Shown: positions 1 to 6,304 of the stretch, piece by piece
Layout: the number at the start of each line of letters is the position of its first letter
Numbering within the stretch: position 1 is the stretch's first letter
Assembly: GCA_029571495.1 (NCBI GenBank)
Contig: JAKPSO010000640.1
Coordinates: 1-11,040, forward strand
Length of the DNA: 11,040 bases
Source of the DNA: Pseudomonadota bacterium
GTDB lineage: Bacteria > Pseudomonadota > Gammaproteobacteria > Burkholderiales > Casimicrobiaceae
Reading direction: 5' to 3'
Notes under the pieces: generated by a model
Databases searched by the model: none
Told to the model about the DNA's origin: nothing
The model's input: only the letters and a program-made list of their open reading frames with translations
Program-made: the position numbers and the translations under genes

Positions 1-1647
1 GTTGCGCGTTTTGTATGCAGAAGTCGCAGCCGCGCGTCCCTCGTTAAAGAGCGCTGCCGGCGCGCCTTTGTCGTTCCCAAGCGAGGTTGCGTCGGTAATT
101 TGTACCGACACCACGCGTCGCTGCAAATCAATGTCCCGTACTTTCGCTCTGACGTCAAAAACATAGGTCACCCGCTGGCAGGACGCCGAATTAGCCGCTC
201 CCACTACGCAAAACGGAAACTCCTGCTTAAATGCGACAGGAGCGCCAATAAACGCCTTCGCCGTCGCTTGACGCTCTTCTAGCGCACGACTCGCTGCGCG
301 AGCCTGCTCTTCCCAGGCAGCGATCTTTTGGCGAGCTAGCGCGTGCCGGCCACACTCGTCGTCGGGGAACGAGTCCAAGAAGCGGCGAACGGCGGCAATG
401 GTTCGCGCGGCGTTGAAGGACGTAGCGCAGAGGGTTGCTCTTGACGGAGGCTCTGTGGCGCCTGTTGCGCTCGGTTGAGGCGGAGTTGGCGCCGGTCCTG
501 GCGTCGGCTCGCGGGATGAAAGACTGGCTGCGGCGGACTCTGCAAGAAAGGTCATCGTTCCACGCGAAGTCGGCTTGCCGCCCTCGAATTCGCCCTCGAA
601 GCGATCACCAGAACCCCAAATAAACAATCCCTTGCCCTGCGGCACGCCGTTACTCACCTGGCCCGTGTAGGTGTCGCCCGAAGGAAAAATAATGTCGCCT
701 TGGCCGTCAGCGACGTCATCGCGCCACTGCCCATCGTAGGTGCCCCCGTCAGCAAATCGCATGCTGCCTTGGCCGTCTTTTCGATTGTTGCGCCAGTTTC
801 CCTCGTAGCGCTGACCGTTAGCCCATTCCTCGACACCTTGACCGTCACGCGCGCCGCGCAACCATTGGCCGACATACGAGCTGCCGGATTTTTGCTTTAG
901 CGAGCCTTGTCCCGTGCGCTGACCTTCCACGAAGTCACCCTCGTAAACATCACCGTTGGCGAACGTGAAGGCGCCCTTGCCGTGCTGAATATCATTTCGC
1001 CATTCACCTACGTACTTTTGCCCATCGGCCCACACATGCGTGCCAATGCCAATCTTCACGCCGTCCTTAAGCGTGCCGTCAAAGCGGCGCCCATCCAAGT
1101 ATTCGACGTTTACGTCGCCGCTGATGGCGCCGGTCTTCGCGTCAACGATCACCTTGCCTCTATAAACGCCGTCGGCCGCGCGGACTTCCGATTGAACATT
1201 TTGATTTGGCGTGGAGGAAGACGCAGGGACAATAGGTGGGGCCACCGGCGTGACCGCTTGTGGCTTGTCGGAAGCGAGTTTCGCGAGATCTTGGTGCCGA
1301 CGCAGGAGCTTCGGTGGCACGTCGTCAGCGCACGAATCAGAAGCGCAATTGCGAAACTGCTCACTGCGAGCGAGCCGCCCAGCTTCAAAAGTGCCGCGAA
1401 GGATGTACTGGAGCTTGCCGTCGCTGAACGCATAGACGTCGCCGACACCCGACGCCTGGCCCGTGATACAGCCACCGGTCCAACTGATCGATGCGCGATC
1501 GATGGCAGGTAATTGAGAAAGCGCGCAATTGGAATCCACGTCCCGCGCAGACATCTGCGCGCTGTTGGCCTGTCCCAAACAAATGGGGGTTGCTAAGAAA
1601 GCAGAAAGCAGCCAAACAACTCGGCGCGCGAAACAGGTGCGAGACAT
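1..1647 (-). CDS. Exported MORN-repeat protein, C-terminal end cut by window edge
   Basis: The minus-strand frame starting at ATG 1647 is open for 549 codons to base 1 with no stop, so the gene continues outside the window. A GGAGG lies 12 bases before the start. The N-terminus (residues 1-30) has basic residues, then a hydrophobic run (VVWLLSAFLA), as in a Sec signal peptide, so the product is probably periplasmic or surface-located. Residues 55-90 carry a degenerate MORN-like segment (SWTGGC...GQASGVGD). Residues 189-367 hold about eight MORN repeats of roughly 23 residues (pattern Y-x-G-x-W...DGQG...FxxG). A Pro/Ala/Thr-rich linker follows (about 379-402), then a helical stretch containing FLDSFPDDECGRHALARQKI and a Cys-containing domain (C480, C490). 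Eight cysteines lie outside the repeats (41, 60, 101, 106, 407, 432, 480, 490), which suits disulfides in an exported protein. MORN repeats are often linked to membrane or protein contacts, but bacterial members mostly have no assigned job. I assign no function. Confidence 0.85.
   Translation of the reverse strand, partial: MSRTCFARRVVWLLSAFLATPICLGQANSAQMSARDVDSNCALSQLPAIDRASISWTGGCITGQASGVGDVYAFSDGKLQYILRGTFEAGRLARSEQFRNCASDSCADDVPPKLLRRHQDLAKLASDKPQAVTPVAPPIVPASSSTPNQNVQSEVRAADGVYRGKVIVDAKTGAISGDVNVEYLDGRRFDGTLKDGVKIGIGTHVWADGQKYVGEWRNDIQHGKGAFTFANGDVYEGDFVEGQRTGQGSLKQKSGSSYVGQWLRGARDGQGVEEWANGQRYEGNWRNNRKDGQGSMRFADGGTYDGQWRDDVADGQGDIIFPSGDTYTGQVSNGVPQGKGLFIWGSGDRFEGEFEGGKPTSRGTMTFLAESAAASLSSREPTPGPAPTPPQPSATGATEPPSRATLCATSFNAARTIAAVRRFLDSFPDDECGRHALARQKIAAWEEQARAASRALEERQATAKAFIGAPVAFKQEFPFCVVGAANSASCQRVTYVFDVRAKVRDIDLQRRVVSVQITDATSLGNDKGAPAALFNEGRAAATSAYKTRN
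547..1083 (-). repeat. Tandem MORN repeats, about 8 copies of 23 codons
   Basis: Within the 1-1647 protein, residues 189-367 repeat with a period of about 23 residues (69 bases). Copies begin near residues 189 (FDGTLKDG), 212 (YVGEWRND), 235 (YEGDFVEG), 258 (YVGQWLRG), 281 (YEGNWRNN), 304 (YDGQWRDD), 327 (YTGQVSNG) and 350 (FEGEFEGG). Most contain the inner GxG turn (GKG, GQG). The first and last copies are the most degenerate. The DNA copies are clearly diverged, so this looks like an old protein repeat and not a recent DNA expansion. Confidence 0.85.
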
Positions 1648-1679
1648 TAAGCCGATACTCCTCCACGTTGCGAGTGGCA

Positions 1680-1685
1680 ATTATC
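1680..1685 (-). promoter_or_regulatory. Possible -10 box of the MORN-repeat gene
   Basis: The minus strand reads GATAAT here, 32 bases before the ATG at 1647, which would give a short leader holding the GGAGG. No good -35 hexamer lies 16-18 bases upstream (CGCATC at 17 bases). The rest of the stretch up to the tRNA terminator at 1773 shows nothing else I can name. Confidence 0.25.
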
Positions 1686-1772
1686 CCTCAGTGCACGCCG
1701 TTGATGCGCGTTCATTTGACGTGATGCAACGCTCCAGAAATCCTTCTGAACGAACAAACGAATTCAGTCCCC

Positions 1773-1804
1773 AAAAACGAAAAAGCCCCGCAGAGCAGGG
1801 CTTT
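1773..1804 (-). terminator. Rho-independent terminator of the tRNA unit
   Basis: Read on the minus strand, AAAGCCC (1804-1798) pairs with GGGCTTT across a short loop, and the stem runs directly into TTTTTCGTTTTT. It lies about 40 bases after the encoded CCA of tRNA-Glu and ends the Ala-Glu transcript. The upstream A-run and downstream T-run are both present, so it could also work weakly in the other direction. Confidence 0.8.
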
Positions 1805-1843
1805 CTTACATCGCAATTTCGAACCGTGATGCCAAGCAAAACT

Positions 1844-1919
1844 TGGCGTCCCCAAGGGGATTCGAACCCCTGTTACAACCGTGAAAGGGTCGTGTCCTAG
1901 GCCTCTAGACGATGGGGAC
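1844..1919 (-). tRNA. tRNA-Glu (anticodon TTC)
   Basis: The 76-base gene on the minus strand folds as a cloverleaf. The acceptor GTCCCCA pairs with TGGGGAC, followed by discriminator G and an encoded CCA (1846-1844). The T arm has GGTTCGAATCC. The anticodon loop is CTTTCAC, placing TTC at 1885-1883. The sequence is close to the E. coli tRNA-Glu gene. It is the second gene of a two-tRNA unit, 22 bases after tRNA-Ala. Confidence 0.97.
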
Positions 1920-1941
1920 GTAGGATCTAACAGCATTGTTT

Positions 1942-2017
<76 letters not shown>

Positions 2018-2030
2018 AAACAAGATGTAA

Positions 2031-2060
2031 ATTATAGACATAAACGCATCGCGTTGGCAA
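2031..2060 (-). promoter_or_regulatory. Promoter of the tRNA-Ala/tRNA-Glu unit
   Basis: The minus strand shows TTGCCA at 2060-2055, an 18-base spacer, and a perfect TATAAT at 2036-2031. Transcription would start near 2024, about seven bases before the mature 5' end of tRNA-Ala. The promoter sits directly after the stop codon of the membrane-protein gene (2081), so the tRNAs are an independent unit. Confidence 0.75.
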
Positions 2061-2080
2061 GTGGCTTTTAGTCACTGTCG

Positions 2081-2470
2081 TTACTTTGTTTTCACCAAAC
2101 GCTGCAACCGGAGTTGCGTAACCAGCGCCTTCCACGTCTCGGCATCAACCTCGTCGCGGAAGAGCAAACCGTGCCGCCCAAAGATCCAACGCCGAGTGCT
2201 GCTCTCGGGCAACACGATGAACCACGGCGTGATCAGCGCCGCAACGGGTGCCACCGCGTCATCGCTGCGACGCGCTTCGCTAAGCAACGCAGAAATCTCA
2301 GCAATGCGATGGGACTGAGTGCCGCGCCCGAACGACGTCACAAGAACGACCAACGCCGCGATGACAAGAGGCGCCAACACAAATCCAGAAGCATGCGCTT
2401 TCCAAGCGAAACCCGCCGCGAGCAAAGTCACGGCGGCAAGACACCAACGGCAGGCGATCCGATAGCGCAC
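2081..2470 (-). CDS. Small two-helix membrane protein, possibly YgfX/CptA-like
   Basis: The 129-residue frame begins with GTG, 14 bases after the ppsA stop. An in-frame TAA lies three codons before the GTG, so no longer start exists. The ribosome site is poor, and translation is probably coupled to ppsA. A basic N-terminus (RYRIACR) precedes two hydrophobic segments (about 9-24 and 29-47) forming a hairpin in the inner membrane. A soluble C-terminal part of about 80 residues contains TPWFIVL (81-87) and LLFRDEVDAETWKAL (102-116). This plan, with two helices and a tail ending in an acid-rich x-E-W-x-x-L segment, resembles YgfX (CptA) proteins, whose E. coli member is reported to be the toxin of a toxin/antitoxin pair with SdhE. 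No SdhE partner is visible here. The family call is a resemblance only; the membrane topology is well supported. Confidence 0.7.
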   Translation of the reverse strand: MRYRIACRWCLAAVTLLAAGFAWKAHASGFVLAPLVIAALVVLVTSFGRGTQSHRIAEISALLSEARRSDDAVAPVAALITPWFIVLPESSTRRWIFGRHGLLFRDEVDAETWKALVTQLRLQRLVKTK

Positions 2471-2484
2471 GGCGCGTTAGCTAC

Positions 2485-4899
2485 TTACGCCGTCTTCGCG
2501 GCCTTCAGCTTCGCAAGCATCAACCATGTGTCGATGGCAGCATCCGGATTTAGCGACAACGATTCGATGCCGCGGTCCACGAGCCACGCCGCCAAGTCCG
2601 GATGATCCGACGGCCCCTGACCACAAATGCCGACGTACTTGCCATGGCGACGACATGCGTCAATCGCAAAGCCAAGCATCTTCTTCACGGCCGCGTCCCG
2701 CTCGTCGAAGATCGACGCGATTTGGCCACCAGAGTCTCGGTCGACGGCAAGCGTGAGCTGCGTCAAGTCGTTTGAGCCAATCGAGAACCCGTCAAAGAAC
2801 TCGAGGAATTCGTCGGCAAGAATCGCATTTGACGGGACCTCGCACATCATGATCAGACGCAAGCCGTGCTTGCCACGCTCCAAACCTTGCTGTGCCAACG
2901 CGTGCACAACAGCTTTCGCCTCGCCAATCGTACGTACGAACGGAATCATGACTTCAACGTTGGACAATCCCATCGTTTCGCGCACATAACGCAGCGCCTC
3001 GCATTCCAGCGCAAAGCACTCTCGGAACTCAGGCGACACATATCGTGATGCGCCGCGGAACCCGATCATTGGATTCTCTTCATGCGGCTCGTAGCGATCA
3101 CCGCAGAGTAGGTTCGCGTACTCGTTCGACTTGAAATCGCTCATGCGGACGATCACTGGACGCGGATAGAACGCGGCGGCTATGGTGGCGATCCCTTCGG
3201 ATAGACGTTGCACGAAGAATTGACGCGGCGACGCGTAACCATGGATACGCTCGGCAACCTTGGCTTTCAACTCAGCAGGAAGCGTCTCAAACTCAAGAAG
3301 CGCCCGTGGGTGGATCCCAATCTGGCGATTGATGATGAATTCGAGGCGAGCGAGGCCAACGCCGTGATTCGGTACTTGCGAAAACTCGAACGCGAGGTCG
3401 GGATTGGCGACGTTGAGCGTCACCTTGATAGGTGCTTCCGGCATGTTGTCGAGCGCGACTTCCGTGCGTTCGAACGCGAGTTTCCCCGCGTAAATTTTGC
3501 CAGTGTCGCCCTCAGCGCAGCTCACCGTCACGAGGTCGCCCTCGGACAATTGGTCGGTCGCGTCGCCGCATCCGACGACCGCTGGAATGCCGAGTTCACG
3601 GGCGATGATCGCCGCGTGACAGGTGCGTCCGCCGCGATTGGTCACGATCGCGCTCGCGCGCTTCATGACAGGCTCCCAGTCTGGGTCCGTCATATCCGCG
3701 ACGAGGACGTCGCCTGGTTTGACGATGTCCATCTCAGCAGCATTGCGCACAACACGCACTGCGCCCTGCCCAATTTTCTGACCAATCGCGCGGCCGCTAG
3801 CGATTACCGTAGCGGTCTCCTTCATGCGGTAGCGCACCAGCGTTCGCGTCACTTCTTCACGCGACTTCACAGTCTCAGGGCGGGCCTGCAGGATGTAAAT
3901 TTTTCCCGTTGTCCCGTCTTTCCCCCACTCGATGTCCATGGGGCGACCGTAGTGCTCTTCGATGGTAAGGGCGTAACTCGACAACAACTCGACCTCGGCG
4001 TCCGTCAGCGAGAAACGTGAACGATCTTCCACTGCGACGTCAACGATGCTCGTCGATTTCCCGGCTTTGGCTTCACTACCAAAAATCATCTTTTGCATCT
4101 TGCTACCCAGCGTGCGCCGCAAGATGGCGGGTCGCTTGGCGCGCAACGCGGCCTTGAACACGTAAAACTCGTCCGGATTCACGGCCCCCTGAACGACCAT
4201 CTCGCCAAGACCATAGCTCGACGTGACGAACACCGCGTCGCGGAATCCGGACTCGGTATCGAGCGTAAACATGACGCCGGCCGCACCAGTGTCGGAACGG
4301 ACCATCTGCTGAATGCCCGCGGAGAGCGCGACCGGCATGTCGCCGTAACCGGTGTGTACACGATACGCGATCGCGCGGTCGTTGTACAAGCTAGCGAACA
4401 CACGGCGAACGGCATCAAGAATCGCCGGAACACCAACGATATTGAGATAAGTTTCTTGCTGCCCCGCAAAACTTGCGTCCGGCATATCTTCTGCCGTGGC
4501 CGACGAGCGGACGGCCCAACTTATTTGTGCGCCCGCATTGGCTTCGAGCTGCGCAACTGCGTCGGTGATGCCTTTTTCGAGTTCGGCGGGCAACGGCGCG
4601 GCCTCTATCCAGGCTCGAATTTCAGCGCCAGCTTGGGCCAGCGCATGCACATCATCTACGTTGAGACCGGCAAGCCGCTCAGCGACGCGTTCAGTAAGTT
4701 TGTTCAGCGCTAGAAAATCTCGGAAAGCATCAGCACTTGTCGCAACGCCGCCTGGTACCTGTACGCCTTTGTCGGCGAGGTTACCCAGCAATTCACCCAG
4801 AGACGCATTCTTTCCACCGAAGTCCGGAACATCCGTCATGCGGAGTTCGTCCAGCCATCGTAACAATCGTGGGTTGAGCTGCGTCTTGCTGTGCACCAT
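2485..4899 (-). CDS. ppsA: Phosphoenolpyruvate synthase (pyruvate, water dikinase)
   Basis: PpsA converts pyruvate, ATP and water to PEP, AMP and phosphate, letting cells grow by gluconeogenesis on pyruvate or lactate. The 804-residue length fits the family. I chose ATG 4899 over the in-frame ATG 4923, because GGAGG stands 4 bases before 4899 and a likely -10 box at 4931-4926 would leave 4923 outside the transcript. In 804-residue numbering, the N-terminal ATP-grasp domain has FGGKNASLGE (27-36) and WAVRSSATAEDMPDASFAGQ (128-147). The swivelling phosphohistidine domain has GGRTCHAAIIARELGIP (423-439) with His428 as phosphate carrier. The C-terminal TIM barrel has VRMSDFKSNEYANLL, NPMIGFRGASRY, SIGSNDLTQLTLAVDRD and the catalytic Cys in GICGQGPSDHP. 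Thr426, two residues before His428, matches the Thr that PpsR phosphorylates. All key residues are intact. Confidence 0.97.
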   Translation of the reverse strand: MVHSKTQLNPRLLRWLDELRMTDVPDFGGKNASLGELLGNLADKGVQVPGGVATSADAFRDFLALNKLTERVAERLAGLNVDDVHALAQAGAEIRAWIEAAPLPAELEKGITDAVAQLEANAGAQISWAVRSSATAEDMPDASFAGQQETYLNIVGVPAILDAVRRVFASLYNDRAIAYRVHTGYGDMPVALSAGIQQMVRSDTGAAGVMFTLDTESGFRDAVFVTSSYGLGEMVVQGAVNPDEFYVFKAALRAKRPAILRRTLGSKMQKMIFGSEAKAGKSTSIVDVAVEDRSRFSLTDAEVELLSSYALTIEEHYGRPMDIEWGKDGTTGKIYILQARPETVKSREEVTRTLVRYRMKETATVIASGRAIGQKIGQGAVRVVRNAAEMDIVKPGDVLVADMTDPDWEPVMKRASAIVTNRGGRTCHAAIIARELGIPAVVGCGDATDQLSEGDLVTVSCAEGDTGKIYAGKLAFERTEVALDNMPEAPIKVTLNVANPDLAFEFSQVPNHGVGLARLEFIINRQIGIHPRALLEFETLPAELKAKVAERIHGYASPRQFFVQRLSEGIATIAAAFYPRPVIVRMSDFKSNEYANLLCGDRYEPHEENPMIGFRGASRYVSPEFRECFALECEALRYVRETMGLSNVEVMIPFVRTIGEAKAVVHALAQQGLERGKHGLRLIMMCEVPSNAILADEFLEFFDGFSIGSNDLTQLTLAVDRDSGGQIASIFDERDAAVKKMLGFAIDACRRHGKYVGICGQGPSDHPDLAAWLVDRGIESLSLNPDAAIDTWLMLAKLKAAKTA

Positions 4900-4925
4900 A
4901 AAGCCTCCGAGTGGATGAATCAACG

Positions 4926-4931
4926 ATTCTA
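4926..4931 (-). promoter_or_regulatory. Possible -10 box for ppsA
   Basis: The minus strand reads TAGAAT (five of six consensus bases) 27 bases before the preferred ppsA start, giving a leader of about 20 bases with the GGAGG. The -35 side is weak (GCAACA at 19 bases). Its position just after the terminator at 4970-5012 makes a separate ppsA promoter plausible. Confidence 0.35.
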
Positions 4932-4969
4932 TCCAAGAACCTTACGCAGATGTTGCGGCGCACAAACTC

Positions 4970-5012
4970 AAAAAAATTACGAAATGCCGGCTCCGCCTGA
5001 GCCGGCGATTTC
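4970..5012 (-). terminator. Strong terminator built into the end of the XRE gene
   Basis: Read on the minus strand, GAAAT-C-GCCGGCTC (5012-4999) pairs with GAGCCGGC-ATTTC (4993-4981). This gives a perfect 8-bp GC-rich stem, a one-base bulge and 5 more pairs, with a 5-base loop. Seven Ts (4976-4970) follow four bases later. The hairpin lies inside the last codons of the regulator gene (encoding the Gly/Ser-rich tail) and the T-run begins right after its TAA. It separates the regulator transcript from ppsA. Confidence 0.75.
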
Positions 5013-5291
5013 ATCATCCACCGCGTCACGGAGTTTTGAGTACAAATCTGGATGGTTGCTGCGCAAAAACTCAATAATTTTGATGTCTTCTTTGCGCACC
5101 GTACTGAGGTCAACGCCCTCTAAATGCACTAGGCGCAGCAATTCCGTAACCGGACGCGGCATGTCGCGCCCGGCTTCGTATCGAGATCCACCGCTTTGCG
5201 TAACCCCGATCTTCTGCCAAAACTCTTCCTGATTTAGGCCGAGTTTCTGGCGAATTTCGCGCGGGTTCGCGATCTTTTGAAAAAGACCCAT
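4977..5291 (-). CDS. Small XRE-family helix-turn-helix regulator
   Basis: This 104-residue protein has a Cro/CI-type helix-turn-helix at about residues 10-40 (REIRQKLGLNQEEFWQKIGV followed by TQSGGSRYEAGR), so it should bind DNA in the cytoplasm. A second helical part (45-96, including LLRLVHLEGVDLSTVRKEDI) probably serves dimerisation, and the tail is Gly/Ser-rich. The start is placed at ATG 5291, with AGGGAGG 12 bases upstream. A longer GTG start at 5348 would add 19 residues without helix-turn-helix character. The gene stands upstream of and in line with ppsA, and divergent from rnm-ppsR, so control of this cluster or of itself is a fair guess. I recall similar short regulators in Burkholderiales, but know of no assigned role. 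Confidence 0.88.
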   Translation of the reverse strand: MGLFQKIANPREIRQKLGLNQEEFWQKIGVTQSGGSRYEAGRDMPRPVTELLRLVHLEGVDLSTVRKEDIKIIEFLRSNHPDLYSKLRDAVDDEIAGSGGAGIS

Positions 5292-5385
5292 AAAGTTATC
5301 GTGCCTCCCTACAACCGCTGACAATGTCGCGCCGCACCAAAACAGCACCCCGCAACATCATGACAAACGCATAATATTGTTGGCA

Positions 5386-5413
5386 AGTATAGTGCGACAG
5401 GGCGTCGCGCAAG
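5386..5413 (-). promoter_or_regulatory. Possible promoter of the XRE gene with an inverted repeat in its spacer
   Basis: The minus strand shows CTTGCG/TTGCGC at about 5413-5407 and TATACT at 5391-5386, with a 15-16 base spacer. Transcription would start near 5380, giving a leader of about 90 bases. The spacer contains GCGAC-5 bases-GTCGC (5394-5408), a perfect 5-bp inverted repeat placed where a bound protein would block RNA polymerase. Both the promoter and its use as an operator are inferred. Confidence 0.35.
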
Positions 5414-5430
5414 CGGTGGCAATGCATTTC

Positions 5431-5436
5431 TATAAT
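5431..5436 (+). promoter_or_regulatory. Consensus -10 box overlapping the PHP gene start
   Basis: A perfect TATAAT lies over the first possible ATG (5435) of the PHP gene. If used, transcription would begin around 5443, at or next to the second in-frame ATG (5444), giving a leaderless or nearly leaderless message. No good -35 hexamer is seen 16-18 bases upstream (CGCAAG at 17). A second weaker -10-like TATAGT lies at 5388-5393. Confidence 0.3.
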
Positions 5437-6304
5437 GTTCCTAATGAATCGTGTTGTAGATCTCCACTGCCATTCGCGTTACTCGGACGGCACCCTTAGC
5501 GTTGGCGATCTGGTTACGTTGGCGAAGTCTCGCGGTGTCGAACTACTTTCCCTGACCGACCACGATGAAGTGTCGGGCATCCCCGAGGCACGCAAGCACT
5601 GTGCCGAGCAGGCTTTGGCGTTTGTAGCGGGGGTCGAGATCTCGAGCGAATGGCGGGACATGTCGATCCACATCGTCGGTTTGCGAGTGGACGACAAGAA
5701 CGCTGTGCTGACATCCCTCCTCGCCGGTGCCCGAAAGGCTCGCGACGATCGCGCACAGCGCATGGATGACGCGTTTGAGGCGGTCGGCATCCGCGGCGCG
5801 CTCGCCGGCGCATCGGCTTACGCCCCCAATCCTGATCTCATCTCCCGCACGCACTTCGCGCGCCACCTCGTAGACAGCGGTGTATGTGGTTCGGTTGGCG
5901 AAGTCTTCACACGCTTCATGAAACCCGGAAAACCCGGATACGTCGCGCACCAGTGGGTCGCGATGCAAGCGGCCATCGATGCCATTCACGCTGCCGGCGG
6001 CCGCGCTGTTCTGGCGCACCCCGCACGCTACGAAACCCAGTTTTTGGGTGGCCCATCAACGCTCCTCAAGTGCTTCGCCGAGGCCGGTGGCGACGGCGTT
6101 GAGGTGGTCTGTGCTGCGCACAATCCGCCAGAGTGGGCGCAATACGCTGCCCTCGCCCGGCGCTACGACTTACTGGCCTCCATCGGCAGCGATTTTCATT
6201 CGCCGATGGAGAGCCGCGTTAAGTTCGGCGACTTGCCGCGACTTTCTCCCAACCTCAAACCTGTCTGGCACGATTGGCCGGAAGCGGAGTGCTTATATGC
6301 CTAA
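5435..6304 (+). CDS. rnm: PHP-domain 3',5'-nucleotide bisphosphatase / RNase AM (YciV family)
   Basis: Members of this family (E. coli YciV/RNase AM, Chromobacterium Cv1693) remove the 3'-phosphate of nucleoside 3',5'-bisphosphates, and E. coli RNase AM also acts as a 5'-3' exonuclease on RNA ends, in the cytoplasm. The metal-binding PHP motifs are all present in the 289-residue frame: DLHCHSRYSDG (9-19), TDHD (41-44), GVEIS (66-70), IHIVG (79-83), RTHFARHL (138-145), AHPARY (194-199) and GSDFH (251-255). The middle insertion (GALAGASAYA through GKPGYVAHQW) follows the E. coli protein closely. Two starts are possible, ATG 5435 and ATG 5444, and neither has a Shine-Dalgarno sequence. The shorter one begins MNRVVDLHCH. 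The stop overlaps the ppsR start by 8 bases, so the two genes are translated from one message. Confidence 0.92.
   Translation: MFLMNRVVDLHCHSRYSDGTLSVGDLVTLAKSRGVELLSLTDHDEVSGIPEARKHCAEQALAFVAGVEISSEWRDMSIHIVGLRVDDKNAVLTSLLAGARKARDDRAQRMDDAFEAVGIRGALAGASAYAPNPDLISRTHFARHLVDSGVCGSVGEVFTRFMKPGKPGYVAHQWVAMQAAIDAIHAAGGRAVLAHPARYETQFLGGPSTLLKCFAEAGGDGVEVVCAAHNPPEWAQYAALARRYDLLASIGSDFHSPMESRVKFGDLPRLSPNLKPVWHDWPEAECLYA

Noticed and set aside
547..1083. CRISPR-like or DNA-level tandem repeat
   Set aside because: The 69-base periodicity comes from protein MORN repeats with diverged DNA; there are no identical repeats with unique spacers.
907..1512. 201-codon plus-strand open frame
   Set aside because: It lies antisense to the MORN-repeat gene and has no recognisable domain; the minus-strand frame explains the region fully.
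1844..1919. tRNA-Glu as an integration site
   Set aside because: No integrase, no repeated tRNA 3' end and no compositional break were seen nearby; the tRNA unit has its own intact terminator.
3208..4020. 270-codon plus-strand open frame inside ppsA
   Set aside because: It is an antisense shadow of the highly conserved ppsA coding sequence, typical for GC-rich genes.
4093..4713. 206-codon plus-strand open frame inside ppsA
   Set aside because: This is also an antisense shadow of ppsA, with no domain or ribosome site.
4900..4923. Upstream ppsA start at ATG 4923
   Set aside because: It has no Shine-Dalgarno sequence and would place the GGAGG inside the gene; the ATG at 4899 fits that site and the family length.
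5979..6296. N-terminal extension of ppsR by 106 codons
   Set aside because: It overlaps the conserved PHP gene in another frame; PpsR homology begins at ATG 6297, which has GGAG at good spacing.
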